From positions 186,001 to 250,000 of the forward strand of contig JAUIEJ010000007.1 of assembly GCA_030428885.1 (NCBI GenBank): a stretch of DNA of 64,000 nucleotides, written 5' to 3'. The first letter of the stretch is position 1, and the number at the start of each line of letters is the position of its first letter. Positions 10,103-18,751 of this stretch are shown in pieces. This DNA is from Gemmatimonadota bacterium. GTDB taxonomy: Bacteria > Gemmatimonadota > Gemmatimonadetes > Longimicrobiales > Gaopeijiaceae. The notes under the pieces are model-generated. The model was not told the origin of the DNA. It saw nothing but the letters and a program-made list of their open reading frames with translations, and did no database searches. A program made the translations under genes and the position numbers.

Positions 10103-10428
10103 GACCCGAACACGTGGTCGAGCCCGTCCCGGAGCCGGGCCCGGGCGTCGTGGGAGCGGCGAAGGGCGTCCACACCGTCGGGGGTGACGGTGACGAACCG
10201 CCGGGGCCGCCCACCCCGCTCCGGGGCCGAGTCGCCGAGACGGCTGGCAAGGAGTCCCTTGGACTCGAGACGCTCCAGGAGCACGTAGACCGAGCCCCGG
10301 GACACGTCCCGGCCCGCCCGTTCATCGAGCTCCCGGAGGATCGCGGCGCCGTAGGCGTCCTCGCCCAGCCGCAGCGTGGCCAGAAGCACCATCTCCTCGA
10401 GCTCGCCCAGGTAGTTCGTGTCCGTCAT
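10099..10428 (-). CDS. PadR family transcriptional regulator (cassette 1)
   Basis: 109 residues starting MTDTNYLGELEEMVLLATLRL, a typical PadR winged helix-turn-helix. The YGAAILRELDERAG recognition region and RGSVYVLLERLESKGLL helix are clear, as is the wing region GRPRRFVTVTPDG. The ATG at 10428 is preceded by GAGAGAGG, a good ribosome-binding site, which decides this start over an in-frame ATG 21 bases upstream. It is translationally coupled (ATGA) to the permease and is probably its repressor. The ligand is unknown. Confidence 0.9.
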   Translation of the reverse strand: MTDTNYLGELEEMVLLATLRLGEDAYGAAILRELDERAGRDVSRGSVYVLLERLESKGLLASRLGDSAPERGGRPRRFVTVTPDGVDALRRSHDARARLRDGLDHVFGS

Positions 10429-10607
10429 CGCGCCTCTCTCGGGTCCCATGCCGACATCGTCGTCAACTAGGATGCCGGCCCGTCCCGAAAGGTTGGAACC
10501 GAGTCCCACGACACCGTCCGCTTGTGGCCCGAGCGCCCGGGCCTCTACCCTCTCCCGGGTCCCGACCTCTCCCGGGGCTCCGCGACTCCCCCTCCCGGCG
10601 GCTGCGC

Positions 10608-11609
10608 ATGCTCAACTACATCTGGGCCGGCCTCATCGTGGCCAGCTTCGTGTTCGCGGGGGTGTACGATGCCCGCGACCTCGCCCGCGACACGTATCGC
10701 AACGGCGAGCCCGTGCCGGTGTCGCTGGCCTATCCCGAGGGGTACGACGCCCAGCGCCGGGCGGTGCCCGTCACCATCTCCATGAGCGGCGCCGAGTACG
10801 CCGATTTCTACGGAACCGACGCGCCCGCGTCCACGAGCTGGAGCGGCACCCTCGTCCAGACCGCCGACGGCCGGCAGGTGCGGTTCGACGCCGGGGCCGC
10901 CCTCCCCGAGCCCCTGGCCACCATCGCTGGGGTGTCGCGCTCCAACGACGACGAGCTCCAGGGGCGGGTGACCACGTTCGACGCCGGGGCCCCGACCGGG
11001 GCATCGCTGGTGTTCGAGCCCGTGCGGTTCGTGAAGATGAACGCCATCGCCGCGGCGGCTCTCGACTTCGCCGAAACCGCCGCCGAGATCGCCCTGGGGC
11101 TCATCGGGGTGCTTGCCCTCTTCCTGGGACTGCTGAAGATCGGGGAGGAGGCGGGCCTGGTGCACAGCCTGGTGCGCTTCGTGCGCCCGGTGCTCCGTCC
11201 CCTCTTCCCCGACGTGCCCGACGATCATCCGGCGCTGGGCATGATCGCCCTCAATCTCACGGCCAACATCTTCGGCCTGGGGAACGCGGCCACGCCCTTC
11301 GGCATCAAGGCCATGGAGGAACTCCAGACCCTGAATCCGTCGGACGACACGGCCACCGACGCCATGGTCATGCTCCTGGCCATCAACACGGCCAGCGTCC
11401 AGATCATGCCTCCGGTGCTCCTGCTGGCGCTCATGGGACTCCAGATCAACCAGCTCATCTTCGCCATCATCCTCACCACCGGGGCGTCGCTGGTGGTGGC
11501 CATCGCCGCGGCGAAGCTCTATTCGAGGTTACCGGGCTCCCGGGCCTCGAACCCCCAGGGGCCGTCGGGTCCGCCGCGGTCGTCGGGCCCCAGCCCGGCG
11601 GAGGTGTGA
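10608..11609 (+). CDS. spmA: Spore maturation protein A-like membrane protein with extra domain
   Basis: 333 residues. After a first membrane helix (MLNYIWAGLIVASFVFAGV) there is an insert of about 110 mostly polar, Asp/Thr-rich residues predicted to be extracytoplasmic (about 20-130). The nucleoside-recognition (Gate) core follows, with the family hallmark GLGNAATPFGIKAMEEL and a NTASVQIMPP segment. Bacillus SpmA is about 196 residues, so the insert explains the greater length. SpmA and SpmB act together in spore-core dehydration in Bacillus, but homologues are widespread in non-sporulating bacteria, where the role is unknown. It is separated from spmB by one base. An upstream in-frame start was rejected because the extension is Pro/Ser/Arg-rich and unlike the family. 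Confidence 0.85.
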   Translation: MLNYIWAGLIVASFVFAGVYDARDLARDTYRNGEPVPVSLAYPEGYDAQRRAVPVTISMSGAEYADFYGTDAPASTSWSGTLVQTADGRQVRFDAGAALPEPLATIAGVSRSNDDELQGRVTTFDAGAPTGASLVFEPVRFVKMNAIAAAALDFAETAAEIALGLIGVLALFLGLLKIGEEAGLVHSLVRFVRPVLRPLFPDVPDDHPALGMIALNLTANIFGLGNAATPFGIKAMEELQTLNPSDDTATDAMVMLLAINTASVQIMPPVLLLALMGLQINQLIFAIILTTGASLVVAIAAAKLYSRLPGSRASNPQGPSGPPRSSGPSPAEV

Positions 11610-11610
11610 C

Positions 11611-12153
11611 GTGGAGACCGTGCGCGAGCTGATCGGGCTGCTGTCGGTCTTCGTGATCCCCGCCATCGTGGTGGGCTTCCCCCTCTACGGGCTCTACAAG
11701 CGGGTGCCCGTCTACGAGAACTTCGTGGAAGGGGCGAAGGAGGGATTCCAGGTCGCGGTGCGGATCATTCCGTACCTGGTGGCGATCCTCTTCGCCATCG
11801 GGATGTTCCGGGCCAGCGGGGCCATGGACTTCCTCGTCACCGTGCTGAACCCGGTGCTGAACCTGGTGGGATTCCCGGGCGAGGTGCTGCCCATGGCCAT
11901 CGTGCGCCCCCTCACGGGCTCGGGATCGGCGGGCCTGGTGGCCGAGATGATCCAGCGGTACGGAGAGGATTCCCTCTTCGTGAAGATGGCCGCCACCATG
12001 TTCGGCTCCACCGAGACGACGTTCTACGTGGTGGCGGTCTACTTCGGCGCCATCAACATCAAGAAGACCCGCCACGCCGTGCCCGCCGGTCTCACCGCCG
12101 ACTTCGCCGCCATGCTCTTCGCCGTCTGGATCGTGCGGCTGCTCTTCGGATGA
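11611..12153 (+). CDS. spmB: Spore maturation protein B-like membrane protein
   Basis: 180 residues from a GTG start, the usual SpmB length. Membrane helices alternate with the conserved Gate-domain segments RPLTGSGSAGLVAEM, FVKMAATMFGSTETTFYV and GAINIKKTRHAV. It probably forms a complex with the preceding SpmA-like protein in the inner membrane. The stop overlaps the start of the PQQ dehydrogenase gene by 4 bases (ATGA), so the three genes are likely one transcript. No sporulation genes appear in the window. Confidence 0.92.
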   Translation: METVRELIGLLSVFVIPAIVVGFPLYGLYKRVPVYENFVEGAKEGFQVAVRIIPYLVAILFAIGMFRASGAMDFLVTVLNPVLNLVGFPGEVLPMAIVRPLTGSGSAGLVAEMIQRYGEDSLFVKMAATMFGSTETTFYVVAVYFGAINIKKTRHAVPAGLTADFAAMLFAVWIVRLLFG

Positions 12154-13571
12154 ACGGAGCCATCATGTCCCGAACCGCCCTCGTACTGCTCTCGGCGAGC
12201 TTCGCCCTGACCCCGGCCCTCGCCTGCCAGACCACCGACACGCCGGTGCCCACCCCCCTTCCGGCCGACGACGCCCTGGTGGTGGCCGTGTCCGATTTCG
12301 CCACCCTCCCGGACGTGGGGGGCGAAGCGCCTCGCATGATGGACATGGAGTGGGAGCCGGCCACGGGCCGCTTCTTCGTGAACGGCATGCGGGGACCGAT
12401 CTGGACGGTGAGCCTCGACGGAGTCTCCGTCGTGGAGTACGTCGACATCGACGACCCGGCGTGGGGCGTGGCCGTGGAATCCGGAGGGCGGGAGCGGGGG
12501 TTCCAGAACTTCGCGGTCCACCCCGACTTCGGGCGGGAGGGGGCCCCGGGATACGGCCGGTTCTACACCTGGACGGACACCCGCGACACCGGCCCCGCCG
12601 CCGACTACGCGCCCACGGGCGGCGACGAATCCCACCACACCGTGTTGCACGAGTGGCGCGCCGTCGACGCGGCGGCGGCCACGTACGACGGCGGGCCGCC
12701 CCGGGAACTGCTGCGGGTCCGGCAGCCGTACGGCAACCACAACGCGGGGGACCTGGCGTTCCGGGCGGTGGCCCCGGGCGACCCGGATCACGGGCTGCTC
12801 TACGTGGGGGTGGCCGACGGCGGCAGCGGCGGCGATCCCATGAACCTCGCCCAGAACCGGGCCTCCATCTTCGGGAAGATCCTCCGCATCGACCCCCTGG
12901 GCTCCGACGGGCCCAACGGGCGGTACGGGGTCCCCGAGGACAATCCCTTCGTAGGCGAGGCCGGCACCCTGGGCGAGATCTGGGCCCTCGGGCTGCGGAA
13001 TCCCCAGCGGTTCGGATGGGACCCCGCCACCGGCGCCATGTACGTGGCCGACATCGGTCAGAACACGGTGGAAGAGGTCAGCCCCGTGCCCCGGGGTGGG
13101 AATCTGGGATGGAACACCTGGGAGGGGAGCTACCGCTACGGGGGCCGGGGCGGCGTGGAGGCTGGGGGAGCCCGGGGCGACCCCGCCATGACGTACCCCG
13201 TGGCCGAGTGGAACCACGGCGACCCCCTGCTGATCGGCCGCACGGCGGCCACCGGGGTCGTCGTGCAGCGTTCGGCGCGCATTCCGGCGCTGGACGGGCA
13301 GGTGCTCATGGGCGACTTCCCCAGCGGCGAGATCTTCGTGTTCGACGCCGACGACCCGCCCGCTGGGGGGACCGGGGGGCTGCGGCGCGTGCTGCTCGAC
13401 CCCGGGTCCGGCGCCACGACGTTCCTGGAGGTGGTCAGGAGCCGGAACGCCGAGCAGGGCCGCGGGCCCGCGGGGCGCACCGACCTGCGCTTCGCCCAGG
13501 GCCCCGACGGCCGGGTGTTCCTCCTGAACAAACACGACGGCACGATCCGGGAGCTGGGACCGGGGAGCTGA
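12150..13571 (+). CDS. PQQ-dependent soluble aldose sugar dehydrogenase-like secreted protein
   Basis: 473 residues with an N-terminal export signal (ALVLLSASFALTPALAC), possibly lipid-modified at the Cys, although the lipobox is not canonical. The body is a six-bladed propeller of the glucose/sorbosone dehydrogenase family: NFAVHPDFG carries the family catalytic His, PYGNHNAGDLAF follows, then ASIFGKILRIDP, LGLRNPQRFGWD and YVADIGQNTVEEV. Enzymes of this group oxidise sugars with PQQ in the periplasm. No pqq biosynthesis genes are visible, so cofactor would come from elsewhere. A second in-frame ATG at 12165 (MSRTALVLL) is an equally reasonable start. It overlaps spmB by 4 bases. Confidence 0.87.
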   Translation: MNGAIMSRTALVLLSASFALTPALACQTTDTPVPTPLPADDALVVAVSDFATLPDVGGEAPRMMDMEWEPATGRFFVNGMRGPIWTVSLDGVSVVEYVDIDDPAWGVAVESGGRERGFQNFAVHPDFGREGAPGYGRFYTWTDTRDTGPAADYAPTGGDESHHTVLHEWRAVDAAAATYDGGPPRELLRVRQPYGNHNAGDLAFRAVAPGDPDHGLLYVGVADGGSGGDPMNLAQNRASIFGKILRIDPLGSDGPNGRYGVPEDNPFVGEAGTLGEIWALGLRNPQRFGWDPATGAMYVADIGQNTVEEVSPVPRGGNLGWNTWEGSYRYGGRGGVEAGGARGDPAMTYPVAEWNHGDPLLIGRTAATGVVVQRSARIPALDGQVLMGDFPSGEIFVFDADDPPAGGTGGLRRVLLDPGSGATTFLEVVRSRNAEQGRGPAGRTDLRFAQGPDGRVFLLNKHDGTIRELGPGS

Positions 13572-13650
13572 GTCGGGGGAATCCTTGCCGAGCCCGCCCC
13601 CGGCCACGAGTGTGGTCCGACCATCCAACTTCCACAGGAACAAGCCTTCG

Positions 13651-14922
13651 ATGCTCCCGGTCCGACGAATCGTCCTCGCAGTCACGGTCGCTCTCCTCGC
13701 CCTGGCCGGCGTCGGACCCGCCACCGCAGGGGCCGCCGTCCCCCAGGACACCGTCCGCGCCGACCTCATCGACTACGGCAGCGGCGCGTTCCCCGTGGCC
13801 GCGGACGACCGGCTGGCGGCCGAGGTGGCCCGGGCGGTGCTCGACGGGCTGGGCGGGTTCATCTCGTTGCCCGGAATCGAATCGGAAGGGCCGGAAGAGC
13901 CCATCCAGTTGGTGGTGGAGCTTCCGGCCCTCACCACCTTCACGGGCTTCGCCGTGCCCCCCATGTCCCGGTTCGGGTGCTGCAGCGGGACCCACATTCG
14001 CACGGTCACGGTGGAGGGCTCGGCCGACGGACCCGACGACGGGTTCCAGGAGTTGGTGCGCTTCGATGTGGAGCCCGAGGTCTACGACGCCGACCAGGAG
14101 TTCCCGGCCACGGGCACCGCCGCGGTGCGCTGGCTCCGGATCACCCTGGAGGGACGCCAGGTTCCGGACCCCGACGACTACCGGGGCACCACCTTCACCG
14201 ACCTCCGGGGCTACGGCACCCAGGAACCCCGGGAGGCCGCGGACGACGAATTCACCGGAATCTACCTCACGGGCGGAGGCGGAGGCGGCGACAACGCCAA
14301 CCGCATCGAGCTCATCCAGAACGGCGCGCTGGTCACGGGATGCCGGCAGGCCGGGGGAGCGGTGCGGGAGCTCACCGGCGGCATCGAGAACGGAATCCTC
14401 AAGGTGCTCGCCGGCGACGGGATCCCGAGCCTCTACCTCATCGACAGCCAGGGGCGGCTTCTGGGCGTGGAGGTGGGCCGGTCGTACGGGCGTATCGTGG
14501 GCGAGCCCGGCGGAAATCCGACCTCGTGTTCGCCCACCACGGGCGAGGCCGTCAACGGCGTGGGCGTCGCCCTGGACGCCTGCGAAGCGGCGGTGGTCTA
14601 CGGCGTCAATTTCGACGTGGACTCGGACCAGCTCCGCCCCGACTCCGATCCGGCGCTGGAGCAGATCCTCGCCGCCCTGGAGGCTCGCCCCGAGCTGTCG
14701 GTGACGGTGGAGGGCCACACCGACTCCGACGCCAGCGACGAGTACAACCTCGACCTCTCCCAACGGCGGTCCGACTCGGTGGTGGCGTGGCTGGTGGAGC
14801 GGGGCGTGGCGGCGTCCCGGCTCACGGCCACCGGCTTCGGCGAATCCCAGCCCATCGCCGACAACGAGACGGCCGCAGGCAAGGCCGCCAACCGCCGGGT
14901 GGAGATCCAGCCCTCCTGCTGA
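13651..14922 (+). CDS. OmpA-family envelope protein with N-terminal F5/8-like domain
   Basis: 423 residues from an ATG at 13651. A signal peptide (IVLAVTVALLALAGVGPATAGA) is followed by a beta-rich domain (about 45-215) with a TVEGSADG...FQELVRFDV pattern resembling discoidin/F5-8-type carbohydrate-binding domains. A Gly-rich linker with two Cys-containing segments comes next, and then a C-terminal OmpA domain with the peptidoglycan-binding motif VEGHTDSDASDEYNLDLSQRR and the closing NRRVEIQ. The C-terminal domain should bind diaminopimelate in peptidoglycan, tethering the N-terminal domain in the periplasm or at the outer membrane. The N-terminal assignment is tentative. Confidence 0.85.
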   Translation: MLPVRRIVLAVTVALLALAGVGPATAGAAVPQDTVRADLIDYGSGAFPVAADDRLAAEVARAVLDGLGGFISLPGIESEGPEEPIQLVVELPALTTFTGFAVPPMSRFGCCSGTHIRTVTVEGSADGPDDGFQELVRFDVEPEVYDADQEFPATGTAAVRWLRITLEGRQVPDPDDYRGTTFTDLRGYGTQEPREAADDEFTGIYLTGGGGGGDNANRIELIQNGALVTGCRQAGGAVRELTGGIENGILKVLAGDGIPSLYLIDSQGRLLGVEVGRSYGRIVGEPGGNPTSCSPTTGEAVNGVGVALDACEAAVVYGVNFDVDSDQLRPDSDPALEQILAALEARPELSVTVEGHTDSDASDEYNLDLSQRRSDSVVAWLVERGVAASRLTATGFGESQPIADNETAAGKAANRRVEIQPSC

Positions 14923-14932
14923 GGCCGAGAGC

Positions 14933-15616
14933 ATGGACGACGTCACGCCGCTGGACGCCATCGAGGTACGGGTGCTCGGGTCGCTGATGGAGAAGGAACT
15001 CACCACGCCCGACAACTATCCCCTGACCCTCAAGGCGCTGGTGTCGGCCTGCAATCAGTCGTCGAGCCGGGACCCGGTCATGGACCTCGACGAGTCGGCG
15101 GTGGCCGGCGCACTGGATCGCCTCGCCACCCGCTCCTTCGCCCGGGGCATCCACCGGAGCGACGCCCGGGTCATGCGGTACCGCCAGGAGATCGGGGAAA
15201 CCCTCCACCTCCACCGACCGGAACGCGCCGTGCTTTCGGTGCTCATGCTCCGGGGCCCCCAGACCGCGGGCGAGATCCGGACGCGCACGGCTCGGGCCGC
15301 CGAGTTCGTGGATCCGAGCCACGTGGAGATCACCCTCGACGCCCTGGCGTCGCTCTCCACCCCGCTGGTCGCGGCGCTGCCCCGACAGCCCGGCCAGAAG
15401 GAAGTGCGCTACGCCCACCTCCTGGCCGGCACACCCGAGTTGGACCCGGGGGCGGCGGCGACGGCCGCGTCGTCGGAGACCCTCCCCTCGGCGGCCCCTC
15501 GGCGCTCCGGCGCCGGCGACCGCATCGCGGCGCTGGAAGCCGAGGTCGCGGCCCTCCGGGACGAGGTGGCCGAGGTGCGCGAGCAACTCGAGGCGTTCCG
15601 CCGACAGTTCGAGTAG
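14933..15616 (+). CDS. YceH family (DUF480) protein
   Basis: 227 residues. The opening LDAIEVRVLGSLMEKELTT and the NYPLTLKALVSACNQSSSRDPV segment are diagnostic of the YceH/DUF480 family, which folds as tandem winged helices. A second winged helix is visible at LMLRGPQTAGEIRTRT. The last 35 residues form a predicted coiled coil (IAALEAEVAALRDEVAEVREQ). The family's role is unknown. The start ATG at 14933 lies 11 bases after the OmpA-like gene stop, so both may be cotranscribed. Confidence 0.92.
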   Translation: MDDVTPLDAIEVRVLGSLMEKELTTPDNYPLTLKALVSACNQSSSRDPVMDLDESAVAGALDRLATRSFARGIHRSDARVMRYRQEIGETLHLHRPERAVLSVLMLRGPQTAGEIRTRTARAAEFVDPSHVEITLDALASLSTPLVAALPRQPGQKEVRYAHLLAGTPELDPGAAATAASSETLPSAAPRRSGAGDRIAALEAEVAALRDEVAEVREQLEAFRRQFE

Positions 15617-15667
15617 ACGGTCGGGCGGCCGGCTCCGTCGGCTCCCATGCTTGCCCGCATATATCGG

Positions 15668-15698
15668 GTCGCATAGTATGTGACACCGAATATGTGAC
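15668..15698 (+). promoter_or_regulatory. Probable PadR operator/promoter region for cassette 2
   Basis: An imperfect 8-base inverted repeat around a central G (GTCGCATA / TATGTGAC, one mismatch) spans 15668-15684. A third copy of the half-site TATGTGAC lies at 15691-15698, 14 bases on. The AT-rich stretch interrupts very GC-rich DNA just upstream of the PadR gene, as expected for an autorepressed promoter. Site identity is inferred from position and symmetry only. Confidence 0.5.
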
Positions 15699-15714
15699 GG
15701 ATCGCGCCCACCTT

Positions 15715-15721
15715 GGGAGGA
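15715..15721 (+). promoter_or_regulatory. Ribosome-binding site fixing the GTG start of the cassette 2 PadR gene
   Basis: GGGAGGA lies 6 bases before the GTG at 15728. It overlaps the in-frame TTG at 15713, which therefore cannot be the start. Confidence 0.75.
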
Positions 15722-15727
15722 CACGCC

Positions 15728-16060
15728 GTGACCCGAATTCCCCGGAGTTGGATGCGGGGTGCCGGCCCCCTCGCCGTGCTGAAGCTCCTCGCCGACCGGG
15801 AGATGTACGGCTACGAACTGGCCGAGGCCCTGGACCGTCAGTCCGACGGGGTCCTCGCCCTGGGACACTCCACCCTCTACCCCCTGCTCTACAACCTCGA
15901 GTCGAAGGGGCTCATCACCCACCGGGCGACCCGGGTGGCCCAGGGGCGGAGCCGGAAGTACTACGGGGCCACGCCGGCCGGCCGGGCCTGGCTGGAGGAG
16001 GGCGAGGCCCAGTGGGGAGACCTGGTCCAGGCCATGGCGCGGCTGGGCGTCCAGCCATGA
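15728..16060 (+). CDS. PadR family transcriptional regulator (cassette 2)
   Basis: 110 residues from GTG at 15728 (VTRIPRSWMRGAGPLAVLKLLADREMYGY). The winged-helix signature is clear: YGYELAEALDRQS, HSTLYPLLYNLESKGLI and the wing GRSRKYYGATPAGR. The GTG has a strong ribosome-binding site. Its stop overlaps the permease ATG (ATGA), so regulator and permease are translationally coupled. It probably represses this operon through the repeats at 15668-15698. Confidence 0.92.
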   Translation: MTRIPRSWMRGAGPLAVLKLLADREMYGYELAEALDRQSDGVLALGHSTLYPLLYNLESKGLITHRATRVAQGRSRKYYGATPAGRAWLEEGEAQWGDLVQAMARLGVQP

Positions 16061-18744
16061 GCCGGCAGCCCCTTCCCGACGATCTCGCCGCCGCCGTGAC
16101 CCGGCTGGTGGAGGCGGCGGGACTCTCGGGTGACCCGGCCCGGCGACTCCGGGACGATCTGGAGACCCACGTCCGGGACGCCCTCGATGCGGGACGCTCG
16201 CCGGACGACGTGCTCCGCCGGCTGGGAGAGCCCGACGCCGTGGCCCCGGTCCTGGCCGAGAGCGCCCCTCCGCGGCCCCGCCGCCCGGCACATCGTGGCG
16301 GCGAGTCGGCGATCCGGGCCTTCTGGACCGATGCGCGGCAGGCGGCACGGGCCCTCGCCCGGGCACCCTCCCTCGCCATCACCGCCACGGCGGTGTTGGG
16401 ACTGGGAATCGCCGCCGCCGCCGTCGCCCTCACCGTGGTCAACGAACTCTTCCTCCGCCCCCTTCCCGTGGCGGACCAGGATCGCCTGGTGGACATCTGG
16501 GCCGACGTCTCGGGAGGCAACAGCTTCGCGGGGTTCGGCTGGGCGGACGTCCTCACCTACCGGGATGCGACCACCTCGGAGCCGGGCTCCGGCACGGCCG
16601 CTCCCCTGCGGTCGCTGGCGGCGTTCGCCGGCACCCGGCTCACCCTGGGGGAGGGGGGTGCGGGCCGGCCCGTAGTGGGCCAGCTCGTCTCCCGGGACTA
16701 CTTCCCCCTCCTGGGGCTTCAGCCGGCGGTGGGCACGGTGGACCTTCCCGAGGACCGCGGCTTCGGCGGACCCCGCATCGCGGTCCTGAGCCACGGCCTC
16801 TGGGTCGACGCCTTCGACGCCGACCCCGGGATCGTGGGGCGGACCCTCGTGGTGGACGGGGAATCGGTGGCCGTAGCGGGCGTCGCACCCGCCGGGTTCC
16901 GGGGACACTTCACGGGGTTTCCCGTGGACCTCTGGCTCCCCATCACCACGGCCGACCTCTTCTTCACGGGATTCGACCCCGACGACCGGTCCCGCATGCC
17001 GTTCGAGATGATCGGGCGACTCACCGACGACGGGACTCCCGCCGCCGTGGAGGCGGTGCTGAACGCCACGGCGGGCGAACTCGCGGCGGCCTACCCGGAG
17101 ACCCATCGAGGCCACGGCGTGGGCGTGACGCCCACCACCGGGGTGGATCACAGCCTCCACGCCGTGGTCCTGGCGTTCGTGGCCATCCTGGGCGCCCTGG
17201 CCGGGCTGGTCCTGGTCATCGCCTGCCTCAACGTGGGGAGCCTGCTCCTGGCCCGCACGTTGTCCCGGGAACGGGAGATCGCCGTCCGGCTCGCCCTCGG
17301 TGCCGGGAATGGCCGCCTCGTGCGTCAGATGCTCACCGAGGCGTCGGTTCTGGCCGCCTCCGGCGCCGCGGTGGGCCTCCTCCTCTCCCGCCTGCTCACC
17401 GGCCAGGTCGACGCCCTGCTCCGTCGCCTGGCCCCGGGCCTGGGGCTGGAGCTTCCCTTCGACGGGCGGGTCCTGGCGTTGACCATGGCGGCGGCCCTGG
17501 TCGCGGCACTGGTGGCCGGGGCCGCCCCCGGGCTGCACGTGCTCCGGAAGGCACCGGGCCATCGCCTCCGGGGGCGCGGCGGAGGGAGCGCCGGGTCCCG
17601 GGCCCGTGGGCTTCTGGTGGCCGCCCAGATCGGTGCCTCCCTCTCGTTGGTGATCACCACCGGACTGTTCGTTCGCGCCCTCTCCACGGGACTCCGGGTC
17701 GATCCCGGGTTCGCGGCCGACGAGGTGGCCACCCTGGTGGTGGAGACCGACGCCATGGCGGGAGGCGCGTCCATGGACGACCTCCTCCGGGACGTGCGGG
17801 GCCTGCCCGGGGTGCGCGCCGCGACCGTCGCCGACGCACCGCCCACGGGCGTCGCCCGCACACCGGTTCGCCTGGGGATTCCCGGGCTCGAGCCGCCCGC
17901 CGACGACGGGGCCTGGGCAGTGGACGCCCGCCACGTGGGGGCCGACTACCTGGCCACCGTGGGGATCGCCCTCCGACAGGGGCGGGACTTCCAGGAAGGC
18001 GACACCCGGGACGGTCCGACCACCGCCGTGGTGAGCCAGGCGTTCGTGGACCGCTTCTGGCCGGGCGAAACGGGGGCGGTGGGCCGCACCCTCGAAGTCG
18101 CCGACCAGGTGGTCCAGGTCATCGGCGTGGCGGCCGACGCCCGCTTTCTCGTCCAGGACGACACGCCCGACCCCTTCGTCTACCTGTCACTGTCCGCACC
18201 GGCCCCGCCTCGCGTCGTGCTCACCGTGCGCAGCCCCGAGCCCGGATCCCTCACCACCCCCCTCCGGGACCTCCTCCGTCGCCATCGACCCGACGCGCCG
18301 CCACCGGTGGTGGTGCGGTCCCGGGAGACCCTCGACGCCGGGCTGCTCCCCCAACGCCTCGGCGCGGCCCTGGTGGGCGCGTTGGGCGCCGCGGCTCTGG
18401 GCCTGGCCATCGTGGGCCTCTACGGACTGATCCGGTACACCGTGAGCCGCGATCGCCACGAGATCGCGGTGCGCATGGCCCTGGGCGGCAGCCGCACCAC
18501 CGTCCTGGGCGCCGTGCTGAAACGGGCCGCGACCTTCGTGGGCGCCGGCCTTCTGGTGGGCGTACTCGCCACGGCCGTGGGCGCACGGGTCCTGGCCGGC
18601 TTCCTCGGCGAGGTGAGCCCCCCGGACCCCCTCACCTACGGCGTGGTGACGGCGTTGTTCGTCGCCCTGGCCGCCGTGGCGAGCGCCGTTCCCGCCCGAC
18701 GGGCCCTGTCCATTCCGCCGGCATCGGCTCTCCGAGGGGAGTGA
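16057..18744 (+). CDS. MacB/FtsX-type permease with N-terminal prefix domain (cassette 2)
   Basis: 895 residues from the coupled ATG at 16057. The prefix domain (about 1-75) contains RRLRDDLETHVRDAL and a DDVLRRLGEPD motif. The first membrane helix (about 107-125) leads to a large periplasmic domain, a three-helix bundle, and a second FtsX-like half ending SIPPASALRGE. The layout matches the ADOP permeases of cassettes 1 and 3 but sequence divergence is substantial. No ATPase is adjacent. Substrate unknown. Confidence 0.9.
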   Translation: MSRQPLPDDLAAAVTRLVEAAGLSGDPARRLRDDLETHVRDALDAGRSPDDVLRRLGEPDAVAPVLAESAPPRPRRPAHRGGESAIRAFWTDARQAARALARAPSLAITATAVLGLGIAAAAVALTVVNELFLRPLPVADQDRLVDIWADVSGGNSFAGFGWADVLTYRDATTSEPGSGTAAPLRSLAAFAGTRLTLGEGGAGRPVVGQLVSRDYFPLLGLQPAVGTVDLPEDRGFGGPRIAVLSHGLWVDAFDADPGIVGRTLVVDGESVAVAGVAPAGFRGHFTGFPVDLWLPITTADLFFTGFDPDDRSRMPFEMIGRLTDDGTPAAVEAVLNATAGELAAAYPETHRGHGVGVTPTTGVDHSLHAVVLAFVAILGALAGLVLVIACLNVGSLLLARTLSREREIAVRLALGAGNGRLVRQMLTEASVLAASGAAVGLLLSRLLTGQVDALLRRLAPGLGLELPFDGRVLALTMAAALVAALVAGAAPGLHVLRKAPGHRLRGRGGGSAGSRARGLLVAAQIGASLSLVITTGLFVRALSTGLRVDPGFAADEVATLVVETDAMAGGASMDDLLRDVRGLPGVRAATVADAPPTGVARTPVRLGIPGLEPPADDGAWAVDARHVGADYLATVGIALRQGRDFQEGDTRDGPTTAVVSQAFVDRFWPGETGAVGRTLEVADQVVQVIGVAADARFLVQDDTPDPFVYLSLSAPAPPRVVLTVRSPEPGSLTTPLRDLLRRHRPDAPPPVVVRSRETLDAGLLPQRLGAALVGALGAAALGLAIVGLYGLIRYTVSRDRHEIAVRMALGGSRTTVLGAVLKRAATFVGAGLLVGVLATAVGARVLAGFLGEVSPPDPLTYGVVTALFVALAAVASAVPARRALSIPPASALRGE

Positions 18745-18751
18745 CCCGGCG

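Noticed and set aside
10429..10607. Operator for PadR cassette 1
   Set aside because: A TTGACG on the minus strand and CATC/GATG ends are present, but no convincing palindrome or spaced -10 was found.
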